A stretch of 54,404 bases of DNA. It comes from a virus. Positions within the stretch are counted from its first letter, which is position 1, and every line of letters begins with the position of its first letter. The DNA lies in the IMG/VR virus record IMGVR_UViG_3300005466_000031, positions 1 through 54,404 of that record; one strand, given 5' to 3'. The notes under the pieces are model-generated. The model made no database searches. It was given only the letters and a program-made list of their open reading frames with translations, and had not been told where the DNA came from. Below, one piece after another: positions 38,027-46,903 of this stretch. Both the position numbers and the translations under genes were made by a program.

Positions 38027-41000
38027 CTAGCGGACGGAGGCGACAGCGGGAGCCCCTGACCGGACAGTGCCCGGCGTGACCGTCGTGCGACGGCTGGTCC
38101 CGGAGGCCGGGTCGGTGTGTCGCGGGCTCGCCTCCGGGACCAGGCAGGTCCGGCCGCTGGCCAGGGTGAGGTCGCAGTGCCGGGGGTGACGGGGCGGGCG
38201 GGTCGCCGTCGCGGACCCGGTGATGGTGATGTGTCCGCTCGCACCGACCGAGACGACGGCACCGGCAGACCCGGTGAGGACGATCGTCCCGGTAGCGGTG
38301 AACGGGGCGGCAAGCACCGAGCCCGCGAGAACCAGGACGCCGGTCGCACCGATGTGCGCGGCGGCGATCGCCGACCCGGACAGGGTCAGGGTGCCGTGCG
38401 CGGACACCCGCGCCCGCGCCGTCGCGGCGCCACCCAAGGTGAGCGAGCCGGTGGCGCTGACCCTGGCCTTCGCCGTGGCGGTCCCCGTGAGCGTCAGGGT
38501 CCCGGTGGCACCGGCCGAGACGCTCGTCGTGACGGCACCGCCGAGCGTCACCGAACCCGACGCCGCGCCGGAGGTCGTAGCAGCGACCGCCCCGGCGACG
38601 GTGATGCTCCCGGCGGCGACGACCCGCCCGGCTGCCGTCGCCGCCGCGTTGAGAGTGAGCGCGCCGGTGGCTGCGCCGGACGGTGTGACGCTCCCGGAGC
38701 CGTCGAGGCTGATCGCGCCGGACGCGGTGACGGCGGCGACAGAGGAGGCCGTACCGGTGAGGAGCAGCGACCCGGACGCGGCGGCGTTCGCCGTGACCGT
38801 CACGGCGCCGTCGAAGGTCAGCGAGCCGGTCGCCGAAGCATCGCCCGACGCCGTCACGGTGCCGGTGAGGGTGACGAACCCGGTGGTCTCGCCGGAGTGG
38901 AAGGCGAACGCCGTCCCGTCGAAGTCCAGTGAACCCGTGGCGGACACGACGGCCTGGCCGGTGACGGTGCCGGTGAAGGTCAGGGCCCCGGTGACGCCGA
39001 GCACGACCCACGACGCAGCGCCGGTCAGGTCGAGGGAACCGGTGGCGGTCACGGTGGCGGAGGCCGATGCGGACCCGGCCAGGGTGAGGGACCCGGTAGC
39101 GACACCGGTCCACGTCGCGGCGCCGGTCAGGTCGAGCGACCCCGCCGCGCCGACGCCTGCCGCAGCGGTCGCCGCACCGGACAGGACGACCGCGCCCGTG
39201 GCGGCCGGGACGACCCACGCCGCCGCGCCGGTGAGGTCGATGGAGCCGGTCGCGGAGCCTGTCGTGGCCGCGACCGCAGACCCAGCGAGAGTCAGCGACC
39301 CGGACGCCGACGTATCGGCGGAGGCGACGACCGACCCGGTCAGGATGATCGAGCCGGTGGCAGTGCCGCTCGCGCTCGCCAACGACGCGCCCGCCACGTC
39401 GAGGAACCCTGCGGCGGACAGCGCGGCGCTCGCGGACGCCGACCCGGACACGTCGATGCTGCCGGTGACCAGCGGAACGAGCCAGGCGGCCGAACCGGTG
39501 AGGTCCAGTACTCCCGCCACGCCGACCTGCGCGGACGCTGCGGCCGACCCAGCCAGCTCCACCGTGCCGGACCCGCTGGCCGGGGCTGCGGGACTCGCCG
39601 ATCCTGCCAGAGTGAGCGACCCGGACGCGCTCCCGGGCGCGGCTGCGTCCGCGCTGCCTGCCAGGGTCAGCGACCCGGACGCGGCAGCCGCTGCCTGCGC
39701 GCCCGCAGAGCCGCCAATCTCGATGGCCCCGGTGACGGGGGCTACGGCGACAGCCGTCACCCCGACCGTCCACTTGACCGCGAACGCGGTCTCCGACGGG
39801 CCACCGGCCGCGCCCACGCCGGTGACGGTGCGGGAGTAGGTCCCGGCAGTGAGGGCGCGGTCGGAGTCGAACACCGCCACGTCAAGGTCGGTGCCCTCGG
39901 TGGTGTCCACCGCCTCGCCGCGCAGCACGTCCAGCGGGTCGGACGACGACAGTGCTGGCGGGGCCACCCCGGCGCTGGTGAAGTACACCGCCACCAGCGC
40001 CGTGACCAGCCACGCCGTGCCGGTGGTGGTCACGGGCGGGGTCGCGTGTGTGTCGGTGGAGTCCGGCTCGTCGCTCGACGCCGACACGTCAACCGGGCCT
40101 GCGTCGGCGTAGGCCACCACCACGCCGCTGAACGGTCCGCCCGCGCTCCACGTCCAGGTGTAGTCGGCGGGTTCGCTCGACGCGGTCCGTGTGTACACGA
40201 GGCTGCGGACAAGGTCTGTCAGGTCGCCGAGCAGCGTCCAGCCTGCGGGTGGGGTGACGGTGCTCGACGGCGGGGAGCCGAGGAACGCCAGCATGAAGTC
40301 GCCGTCAAGCACTCCGGTGGGCACGTCGAGCGTGAGACTGGTGCTGCTCGACGTCACCGCAGCGGTGGACGCCCCGCGGAACGCCCCGCCTGTCGGTGCG
40401 ACGAGCGCACCCGCGCCTGCTGACCCGGTGAGGGCCAGGGAGCCGGTTGCGCTGGCTGGGGTGGACTCGACCCCCGTCGCCGACCCAGCCAGGTCGAGGG
40501 ACCCGGCGGCGGACGGCGACGCGTCGGCGGCAGCCGACCCAGCCACGTCCAGCGAGCCGGTCGCCGACACGGAGGCCTGACCGTCGGCAGCCCCGCCGAG
40601 GGCCAGCGACCCGGACGACGTGCCCGGTGCGACCGCCTCTGTGCTCCCTGCGAGCGTCAGCGACCCGGCCACCGCAGGTACAGCCCACGCCGCCGACCCC
40701 CCCAGGGCCAGGGCACCGGACGCGGCGGCGGGAGCCTTCGCTGTGCCCGCTCCGCCCAGCGTCAGCGACCCGGACGGTGTCGCCGTCCAACCGGCCGTGC
40801 CGGTCAGCGTCACGGAGCCTGTCGGCTTCGCGGTCCACGCCGCCGACCCGGCGAACGCCAGGGAACCTGTCGCCGTGGTGGACGGTGTTGCCGCCCCGCT
40901 CAACGTCACCGACCCGGACGGGAGCGGCGTCCACGACGCTGCGGCACTGAACGTCAGCGAACCGGACGCCGACACGGGGGCGGCGGCGCTGGCAGACCCG

Positions 41001-41728
41001 GCCAGGGCGATCGAGCCGGTCGCCGTGGCCGGGGCGGGCGCCTGCCAGAGGGCGGTGATCCACGCCTTGGCGCCGGACCCCGCCGTCAAACCTGCGGTAA
41101 TCGCCGACGCAGCGACCCCCGTCTTCGACCAGGACGTCTGCGCTTGCGTGATGTTGGAGGCGCCGCTGCTCCCGGAGGTGCCCAGTGTGTTGCTCGACGT
41201 GACGCCGTTGGTCCAGCCGGACGGGTCTGTGTTCGTCACCGCCGCCGACGCGCCCTCCAACCCGAGGAACGCGACCAACGCGCAGTCGGCACCGGGGGTA
41301 GTGGGGGTAAGCGACGGTTCGACGGAGGTCGATGACGCCGCGACCTGCACCGGGGTCGTCGGGTCCGCCCCCGTCACCTTCCCGATCACTCCGGCGCGAG
41401 CGACCGCAGTCGGATGCGTGACGGTGACCGCCAGCACCCCGGCCGCGTACGCGGCAGTGATCTTCGCGTAAGCCAGGACCGCCCGCACGCCGGAGGCGCC
41501 GGAGCCGTTGGTGACATCACAGTTCGGCGGGATGACGAACGCGCCCACCGACCCGCCAGCGCCGGTCGCCGCGAAGGTCACCGCCCCCGCCGCCGGGTCC
41601 ATCGCGAAATAGACGACCACGTAGTCGCCGACGGCGAAGGCGTCGACGGTGTCCGTCAGGTTGAGAGTGGTGCCGCTGACCTTGCTGTTGCCGACGGTGC
41701 CGTTGACGGACAGGACGGGAACGGCCAC
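38027..41728 (-). CDS. Giant repeat protein, probable virion surface fibre or decoration
   Basis: 1233 residues. Layout: beta domain 1 (1-235), repeat block 1 (about 236-446, 12 units), beta domain 2 (about 447-665; ADYTWTWSAGGPFSGVVVAY), repeat block 2 (about 666-1182, about 29 units), and a short basic Pro/Arg-rich tail. Each unit of 16-18 residues follows (S/T)GSLTLAGSAxAxAxVxA. Alternating small and hydrophobic residues with a Gly turn suggest a beta-solenoid or stacked beta-rod. The two beta domains resemble each other (TLNLTDTVDAFAVGDYVVVY; LTLDVPTGVLDGDFMLAFLG). Ser and Thr are abundant. No enzyme motif. Confidence 0.75.
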   Translation of the reverse strand: MAVPVLSVNGTVGNSKVSGTTLNLTDTVDAFAVGDYVVVYFAMDPAAGAVTFAATGAGGSVGAFVIPPNCDVTNGSGASGVRAVLAYAKITAAYAAGVLAVTVTHPTAVARAGVIGKVTGADPTTPVQVAASSTSVEPSLTPTTPGADCALVAFLGLEGASAAVTNTDPSGWTNGVTSSNTLGTSGSSGASNITQAQTSWSKTGVAASAITAGLTAGSGAKAWITALWQAPAPATATGSIALAGSASAAAPVSASGSLTFSAAASWTPLPSGSVTLSGAATPSTTATGSLAFAGSAAWTAKPTGSVTLTGTAGWTATPSGSLTLGGAGTAKAPAAASGALALGGSAAWAVPAVAGSLTLAGSTEAVAPGTSSGSLALGGAADGQASVSATGSLDVAGSAAADASPSAAGSLDLAGSATGVESTPASATGSLALTGSAGAGALVAPTGGAFRGASTAAVTSSSTSLTLDVPTGVLDGDFMLAFLGSPPSSTVTPPAGWTLLGDLTDLVRSLVYTRTASSEPADYTWTWSAGGPFSGVVVAYADAGPVDVSASSDEPDSTDTHATPPVTTTGTAWLVTALVAVYFTSAGVAPPALSSSDPLDVLRGEAVDTTEGTDLDVAVFDSDRALTAGTYSRTVTGVGAAGGPSETAFAVKWTVGVTAVAVAPVTGAIEIGGSAGAQAAAAASGSLTLAGSADAAAPGSASGSLTLAGSASPAAPASGSGTVELAGSAAASAQVGVAGVLDLTGSAAWLVPLVTGSIDVSGSASASAALSAAGFLDVAGASLASASGTATGSIILTGSVVASADTSASGSLTLAGSAVAATTGSATGSIDLTGAAAWVVPAATGAVVLSGAATAAAGVGAAGSLDLTGAATWTGVATGSLTLAGSASASATVTATGSLDLTGAASWVVLGVTGALTFTGTVTGQAVVSATGSLDFDGTAFAFHSGETTGFVTLTGTVTASGDASATGSLTFDGAVTVTANAAASGSLLLTGTASSVAAVTASGAISLDGSGSVTPSGAATGALTLNAAATAAGRVVAAGSITVAGAVAATTSGAASGSVTLGGAVTTSVSAGATGTLTLTGTATAKARVSATGSLTLGGAATARARVSAHGTLTLSGSAIAAAHIGATGVLVLAGSVLAAPFTATGTIVLTGSAGAVVSVGASGHITITGSATATRPPRHPRHCDLTLASGRTCLVPEASPRHTDPASGTSRRTTVTPGTVRSGAPAVASVR
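38183..39733 (-). repeat. Repeat block 2: about 29 units of 54 bases
   Basis: Most units are 54 bases (18 codons), some 48 or 51. Units share TGSLTL-GSA at the protein level but differ in many bases, so the array is old or selected for diversity. Edges are approximate. Confidence 0.75.
40391..41023 (-). repeat. Repeat block 1: about 12 units
   Basis: Units of 48-60 bases. Several contain Trp at the same place (SAAWTAKP, TAGWTATP, AASWTPLP). Same consensus as block 2. Edges are approximate. Confidence 0.75.
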
Positions 41729-41763
41729 TCAGTCACCGCCCCGTCACTGGCCCAGAAGGTAAC

Positions 41764-42135
41764 CTACGACGCGGAGTACGAGATCGCGCCCGCCGCGATG
41801 GTGATGGACGCCGCCGTCACGCTGGACGCCAGCGCGGCGCCGATGGCGTAGTTGCCCGCGCCGTACGTGGCCGACGACCACTGCCCCACATGGGTGACCG
41901 CGACCGTGCCGAGGGTGGAGAACGTGAGCGCCCCCGAGTTGGTCATCGCACCGCCCGATGCGGTGTTCCACGACGTGGCCTGCCGGGCGTAGGAGCCGCT
42001 GTTGGCGTTCTCGTTGGCGCCGGTGGTGCTCGGGGACGCGGTGTGCAGCGCCGTGTCGGGGATGACGTTGGTGGAGCCGACGCCCGCGAGCCCGTTGAGG
42101 GCCGCATTCGCGCCCGCTGTGCCGAGAAGCGCCAT
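41764..42135 (-). CDS. Small beta-rich virion protein (decoration-like)
   Basis: 123 residues, ATG. Ala/Ser/Thr/Gly-rich strands: SGALTFSTLGTVAVTHVGQW, SSATYGAGNYAIGAALASSV, TAASITIAAGAISYSAS. Proteins ending this way occur as head decoration or minor virion proteins in actinophages. Lies between capsid-region genes and the giant repeat protein. Confidence 0.6.
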   Translation of the reverse strand: MALLGTAGANAALNGLAGVGSTNVIPDTALHTASPSTTGANENANSGSYARQATSWNTASGGAMTNSGALTFSTLGTVAVTHVGQWSSATYGAGNYAIGAALASSVTAASITIAAGAISYSAS

Positions 42136-42138
42136 CGG

Positions 42139-42552
42139 TTAGCCCTCCTTGCTCGGGGTCGCACGAGCCGCGTCGAGAACGGCCTGCGGACTGGAATCCT
42201 TCTCGGGCGCCGCGTGCTCGTGAACGAGGTCCGCGAACTCGGCGCGCGGCGTGCCGTCCTGGTTGTGCGTCACCTCCGGCGGGATGTGCACGAACGGCTG
42301 GTCCGGATCGTGCAGCGGGTGCCCGTCGGCGGCGTGACGTTCCCCGATGGCGTGGGACACGAGCAGCTCGTGACCGATGTCCACCTCGATGATGTCCGGG
42401 CTCACGTCGTAGGTGGTGCCGTCCGGCAGCGTCACCGGGCCGCGAATCCACGGCCCGGTGTAGACGAGGGCCTTCGTGGGGTCGTCGGAGCGCACGTCGA
42501 ACAGCGGCGTGCCGTCCTCCTTGTCGGCGAGCCTCGTGTAGATGATCGTCAT
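42139..42552 (-). CDS. Hypothetical capsid-region protein
   Basis: 137 residues, ATG. RLADKEDGTPLFDVRSDDP, then VEVDIGHELL-like (DIIEVDIGHELLVSHAIGER), His/Asp/Pro-rich middle and a charged tail. No family recognised; probably virion-associated by position. Confidence 0.55.
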   Translation of the reverse strand: MTIIYTRLADKEDGTPLFDVRSDDPTKALVYTGPWIRGPVTLPDGTTYDVSPDIIEVDIGHELLVSHAIGERHAADGHPLHDPDQPFVHIPPEVTHNQDGTPRAEFADLVHEHAAPEKDSSPQAVLDAARATPSKEG

Positions 42553-42561
42553 GACGGGCTC

Positions 42562-43209
42562 CTAGGAGGCGAGGGTCTGGTAGCCGCACACACCGGCGGG
42601 CAGGGTGTCATCCAGGAACCACGCGCCCGGCTCCGACACCTCCTGCGGCCAGTCCGCCATCGGCCCGGTGCCGAACTGCGGGTTACGCACCGCCGTGCCG
42701 GTGAGCTTCAGGCGCAGCAGGTCGTTGCCGAACGTCTGGTCTGTCACCCGCCAGGTGGTCTTCTCGTAGGCGAAGCGCATGTACAGCGGCACCCCGCCCT
42801 CCACCGCCTGCGCGGTGTTGTCCCACGCCTTCGCCCACGTCTCGATCGAACAGCCCTCGTACGGGCCTGCGGACGCGGGGCGAGGCTCGAAGCCGACGGT
42901 GCGGCCGTCCTTCACGATGAGCGTGCCGCCGGTCATGACCTCGGCGAGCTCCGCGTCGAGCTGGCACAGCTCGGTGGTGAGCGTCCACTTCTCGATCGTC
43001 GGGTCGCCCTCGTAGGAGAAGCACGACGTGTCGCAGCCGTTCTTCACGTTCACCGAGGTGCCAGCGGTCTCCTGCGGGGTGGCGACGAACGACAGCGGCG
43101 CCACCGCCTCGTACAGCCCGCTGGCGCCGTAGTCGAACCCGGCCCCGGAGGTGAGCCGGGCGGCGCGGATCGCGCAGATGAACGCGGCGGAGTAGCACGG
43201 CTCGGTCAT
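42562..43209 (-). CDS. Structural protein (possible major tail protein)
   Basis: 215 residues. CYSAAFICAIRAARLTSGAG, VNVKNGCDTSCFSYEGDPTI, EKWTLTTELCQLDAELAEVM, TTWRVTDQTFGNDLLRLKLT. The strand-rich pattern and the GDPTIEKW-type turn could fit a tail-tube or head protein, but the gene lies in the capsid block far from the tail genes. No major tail protein is otherwise identified. Confidence 0.5.
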   Translation of the reverse strand: MTEPCYSAAFICAIRAARLTSGAGFDYGASGLYEAVAPLSFVATPQETAGTSVNVKNGCDTSCFSYEGDPTIEKWTLTTELCQLDAELAEVMTGGTLIVKDGRTVGFEPRPASAGPYEGCSIETWAKAWDNTAQAVEGGVPLYMRFAYEKTTWRVTDQTFGNDLLRLKLTGTAVRNPQFGTGPMADWPQEVSEPGAWFLDDTLPAGVCGYQTLAS

Positions 43210-43225
43210 CGGGTGCTCCTTGTGG

Positions 43226-44191
43226 TCATGCGGTGCGCTCCGGGATGCCGGTGATCGCCACGCCCAGATCGACGTTGATGCCGTAGTGGCGGCAGCGTTC
43301 CCACGACGCGGCGACGATCCGCTCGGCGCGGGTCTCCACCGTGTTCTTGCTGCGGTCCAGCACGTCCCACGGGAACCTGCCGACCGCGACGATGCCGCCG
43401 ACGAACACGTCCGCCACGTCGGTGGCGTACGCCCACGCGTTCCGGCCTGCCGGGTCGGTCTCGCCGCCGCCGGTCACGGTTCCGTTGCCGTCGCGCTCGA
43501 CAGGCGAGGAGCCGTCGTAGCCGGTGCCGGGGACCACGATGTTGTCGAACTCGTCGTAGATGGTGAGACCTTCACGGCGCAGCCCCGAGTGGCTGGCGAA
43601 CCACGCGTCCACGGTGCGGTGCGTGGCGTGGATCATGCCCCGCCCGCCGGTCCCGGTGTTGGCGAGGGCCTGCTGCAACGCGCCCAGTGCCGCCAGCGCG
43701 GGCACAGCGGTGCCGCCGTTCAGCGCGTTCCCCGGCGGTAGGTCGGCGAGGAACGGGTTCGGCCAGCCTTGCGCGGTGGTGATGTCGCCGCGCCAGAACT
43801 CCCGCTCCACCTCGTGCGCCGTGGAGGCGTCGAGCAGACCGGAGGCGCGGGCCTCCAAGTCCTCGCCGTTGGGCAGCGACGAGCAGACGTCCCCCGCCCA
43901 CGCGTACCACGGGACGACGGAGACGATCTCGTCCAGCCCGGCGACCAGAACCTTTTCCGTCTGGGAGTCGTCGCCACAGGTGACCCCCGCCCCCGCAGTG
44001 CCGCAGGCGCGGGTGCGGTAGCCATAGCCGCCGATCCACGGGGGGACCGTCCCGCCGGTGAGTTCGTTCGGCCGCCCCTCCAAGGGCTGCCCGTCCTCCC
44101 CGACCAGGACACCCGGCCGGGCGGAGGTGAGCAGGCTGACGCGGGGGGCCTCCGGCAGAGGACCCCTCGCGACAGTTCCGCCGAACACCAC
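43226..44191 (-). CDS. Structural protein of the capsid block
   Basis: 321 residues, GTG start four bases after the capsid stop. Features: PPWIGGYGYRTRACGTAGAG, LVAGLDEIVSVVPWYAWAGD, ARGSGLLDASTAHEVEREFW-like segment, GMIHATHRTVDAWFASHSGL, AERIVAASWERCRHYGINVD. Directly after the major capsid gene and of similar style; may be a second capsid-type, vertex or portal-associated protein. Confidence 0.55.
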   Translation of the reverse strand: MVFGGTVARGPLPEAPRVSLLTSARPGVLVGEDGQPLEGRPNELTGGTVPPWIGGYGYRTRACGTAGAGVTCGDDSQTEKVLVAGLDEIVSVVPWYAWAGDVCSSLPNGEDLEARASGLLDASTAHEVEREFWRGDITTAQGWPNPFLADLPPGNALNGGTAVPALAALGALQQALANTGTGGRGMIHATHRTVDAWFASHSGLRREGLTIYDEFDNIVVPGTGYDGSSPVERDGNGTVTGGGETDPAGRNAWAYATDVADVFVGGIVAVGRFPWDVLDRSKNTVETRAERIVAASWERCRHYGINVDLGVAITGIPERTA

Positions 44192-44194
44192 CGG

Positions 44195-46036
44195 CTAGGA
44201 CGCCGTCGTACCGCAGATCGCGGTGGTGTCCACCGCGTCCGCCACCGAGCCGTCCGCGCACAGCTCCTGCCGCACCCAGACCGAGCCCTTCGCCGGGCCG
44301 ATGTAGGCGTGGCCCTGGAATGACTCGGAGAACACGCGGGCGTTGTTCTTGGAGTTGAGCACCGAGTCCCGCACCAGGCCCAGGTTCAGCTCCGGCGCTT
44401 CGAGCTGGATGTGCGCGCCCGGCACCGACAGGCCCCACTCGGCGTGGGTGGGCAGCTCGGCGACCGGGTCGCCGTCGTCGGCGACCTCCGGAATCTGCCC
44501 GGCCCCGGTGGGGGAGTCCACGTAGAACGTGGGCACGATGCCGCGCGAGCGGAACAGCGCCATCAGCCGCTCGACGGAGAAGTCCCAGGAGGTCTCGCCG
44601 GGGAACATGGAGCGCAGCACGTCGATCCGGCAGGCCTCGATCAGCCAGTCGGGGCCCAGCCACACCAGCGGGGAGTCGAGCGCCGGGTTACCGGCCTCCA
44701 TCCGCTGCTGGGCGCGGATCGCCGCCGCCGCCAGGTCGAGCGCGGCGAAGAAGTCCTTGGCCGCGCCAAGCGCACGGGCGCGGGTGTTGAACACCGAGTC
44801 GGCCTTGATCGCGTCGAGCAGCAACGTCTCGGTGCGGCGGTCGTGCGCCACGTCCGCCAGCTCCGTCGCCTGCGCGAACAGCTCCGGGTAGGACATCTGG
44901 CCGAGGTTGCCGTACTCGATGCAGATGCCGACGGCGCTGATGAGTTCCTCGCGGAACTCGTCGCAGTCGATGTGCCAGCACGGCTTCGTCTCGTCGCCGT
45001 CCTGCGCCGCGATGTCCTGCGCGTTGGTCCAGTCGAACACCGCGTCCCCGGCGTTGTTGCCGACCGGGATGTCCGACAGGCTGAACGGGCTGGCGAAGCG
45101 AATCCCGGCCCGGGGGGCCTGCATGGAGATGGTGTAGCCGTCGCGCACCGGACGACCGCGCTGGGCGACGGTGAGCCGGTCGTAGTACGGGGTGGTGATG
45201 CCGCAGAACCCGCCCGCCGCGACCATCGCCGCCGGGGTCTGGCGCAGGAACTCGCGGGCCCGGTCCCCGACCTCGGTGCGGGCCGCTTCCAGGCGGGCGG
45301 CGTTCACGGTGGGGTCGTCGGTGAGAGTCCGGTCCGCCGGGTACTCGCGGACGGCGGAGGCGACGACGACCTTGTCCTCGCTGGTGCCCCGGCCGGGGCC
45401 GAGGTTGCGGGCCCGCTCCTTCATGAGTGCGCCGAGAGTCTTGCGGTCGGTGATCTCCGCGCCTTCGCGCACGATGCCGGGGGCACCGGCGGCGGCGACG
45501 AGCGAGATCCCGTGCCGGTCCGCGACCGGGGTGGTCCCGGCGGGCTGCATGGCGTTGAGCGCGGAGAGAGAGGCACGGCGGGGCCGGGGAGCGGCGGAGG
45601 CGGCGACCGGCTCGGCCGTGGCCTCGGCGGTCGTCTCCGTCGTCTCGGTCGTGGCCTCCGGCTCGGCCGGTGCGTCGCCGGTCTCGGCCTCGGTCTCGTC
45701 CGGGGTCTCCTCGGCGGTCTCGGCGGGCGGGTTCACCTCGGCGAGCAGGGCGGCGGCGTCCGCGTCGAGCTGCGCCTGCGCCTCGTCGCGACGGGAGGTC
45801 TCCGCCGTCACCGCCACGATGCCGTCGCGCAAGGTCCGCATCTGCGCGACGGTGTCCGCGCTGCGCGGCTCCGCGTTCGCCGCGTCCATCTGCGCGCGCA
45901 GCGCCGCGTCCAGCTCGGACAGCTCGTCGGCGGACAGGGCGGCGAGAGCGTCGTTCAGCTCGGTCTCGGCGGCGGTCCGCTCGTCGTCGGTGGTGGCTGC
46001 GGCGAGGCGGTTCAGCAGGGCGAGGATCGCGTCCAT
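44195..46036 (-). CDS. Major capsid protein with scaffold-like N-terminus
   Basis: 613 residues, ATG with GGAAGG upstream. Residues 1-150 are acidic and coiled-coil-rich (LLNRLAAATTDDERTAAETE, AEETPDETEAETGD), a delta domain expected to act as scaffold and be removed by the protease. The HK97-like body follows: ITDRKTLGALMKERARNLGP, GISFASPF-like RAGIRFASPFSLSDIPVGN, DVAHDRRTETLLLDAIKADS, LVWLGPDWLIEACRIDVLRS, SVWVRQELCADGS near the end. Confidence 0.85.
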   Translation of the reverse strand: MDAILALLNRLAAATTDDERTAAETELNDALAALSADELSELDAALRAQMDAANAEPRSADTVAQMRTLRDGIVAVTAETSRRDEAQAQLDADAAALLAEVNPPAETAEETPDETEAETGDAPAEPEATTETTETTAEATAEPVAASAAPRPRRASLSALNAMQPAGTTPVADRHGISLVAAAGAPGIVREGAEITDRKTLGALMKERARNLGPGRGTSEDKVVVASAVREYPADRTLTDDPTVNAARLEAARTEVGDRAREFLRQTPAAMVAAGGFCGITTPYYDRLTVAQRGRPVRDGYTISMQAPRAGIRFASPFSLSDIPVGNNAGDAVFDWTNAQDIAAQDGDETKPCWHIDCDEFREELISAVGICIEYGNLGQMSYPELFAQATELADVAHDRRTETLLLDAIKADSVFNTRARALGAAKDFFAALDLAAAAIRAQQRMEAGNPALDSPLVWLGPDWLIEACRIDVLRSMFPGETSWDFSVERLMALFRSRGIVPTFYVDSPTGAGQIPEVADDGDPVAELPTHAEWGLSVPGAHIQLEAPELNLGLVRDSVLNSKNNARVFSESFQGHAYIGPAKGSVWVRQELCADGSVADAVDTTAICGTTAS

Positions 46037-46133
46037 AGGTGTGCCTTCCGGGCGTGACGGGTCGGGTTATACCTGACCTGCTCACCCGGGCGGCTCCCTG
46101 TCCGGCCCGCGATGGCGGTGCGTGTTCGACGCC

Positions 46134-46161
46134 ACCATAGCGCACCGGATGGCGCGCGCAA
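46134..46161 (-). promoter_or_regulatory. Candidate internal promoter before the major capsid gene
   Basis: -35 TTGCGC at 46156-46161, 16 bases, -10 TATGGT at 46134-46139, in the 132-base gap between the 46903 gene and the capsid gene. Leader of about 97 bases with a GGAAGG ribosome site. Confidence 0.4.
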
Positions 46162-46168
46162 GCGGGCG

Positions 46169-46903
46169 TCAGATTTCGGTGACGGCGATGCTGGACGTGA
46201 TGTCGGTGTCCATGTCGATGACGGTGGTGCCGTCGATGCCGGAGACGCAGCGGGCCACGAGGTACCACTTGTAGTCGCCTTCGGGCAGGCCGCTGCCCTC
46301 GTAGGCGAGGTACGAGCCGCCCTGGCCTCCCGCCCCCGCCGTGGGTGAGGTGGAGTCGCCGGACCCGGTCCACGAGGTGAGCATCTCCGGGTTGGAGCCG
46401 TCGTCGTCGGTGCGCTTGATCCCCATGCGGAACGAGCCTGCGGTGTTCTCCGCCTTCGGCCACGACGCGGCGATCTGCAACACCCGACCGCCGTCGGGGA
46501 CGTGCGCGCTGGCGCCGATGACGTTCGTGTAGGAGGTGGTGGCGTTGCTGTACGAGGTGTCGCGGGACCCGAACCCGATGAGGCCCTTCGGGGCGAGCCG
46601 CTTCCAGGTGGTGCCGTTCCACTTCCACACGAGGTCGGTGTCGGTCTCGTCCAGCAGCACTCTCACCCCGGCGGCGGGGACGATCCCCGGCCGTTCGGCG
46701 GAGGTCGCCACGATCATGCCGGGCACGAACAGCCCGGAGGCGGACACGCTGGCGGTGTTGCCGTCGTCCGGGTCGAGCACCAGGGACGAGAGGTACGGGT
46801 CCCCGACCGCACCCGAGCCGGTGACCGCCACCGCATCGGTAGAGCCGAGCAGGCAAGCGCACTCGTCGTTGTTGATCGCGGTGCCGCAGGCGCAGCGGGC
46901 CAT
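46169..46903 (-). CDS. Head-region structural protein
   Basis: 244 residues. Cys-rich start (ARCACGTAINNDECACLLG), then beta-rich parts (VLLDETDTDLVWKWNGTTWK, VPDGGRVLQIAASWPKAENT, SYLAYEGSGLPEGDYKWYLV). The WKWNGTTWK motif is common in phage fibre and decoration proteins. Located between protease and capsid; exact role unknown. Confidence 0.6.
   Translation of the reverse strand: MARCACGTAINNDECACLLGSTDAVAVTGSGAVGDPYLSSLVLDPDDGNTASVSASGLFVPGMIVATSAERPGIVPAAGVRVLLDETDTDLVWKWNGTTWKRLAPKGLIGFGSRDTSYSNATTSYTNVIGASAHVPDGGRVLQIAASWPKAENTAGSFRMGIKRTDDDGSNPEMLTSWTGSGDSTSPTAGAGGQGGSYLAYEGSGLPEGDYKWYLVARCVSGIDGTTVIDMDTDITSSIAVTEI

Noticed and set aside
38183-39733. 54-base repeats as a CRISPR or minisatellite
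   Set aside because: The period is exactly in codons and conservation is at protein level, so this is a coding repeat.
38117-39839. Plus-strand repetitive open frames opposite the giant repeat protein
   Set aside because: Shadow of the 54-base repeat; the minus frame has meaningful beta domains and the correct operon direction.
44411-46057. 548-codon plus-strand frame opposite the major capsid gene
   Set aside because: Low-complexity Gly/Arg/Val mirror of the capsid gene; the capsid reading matches a known fold.
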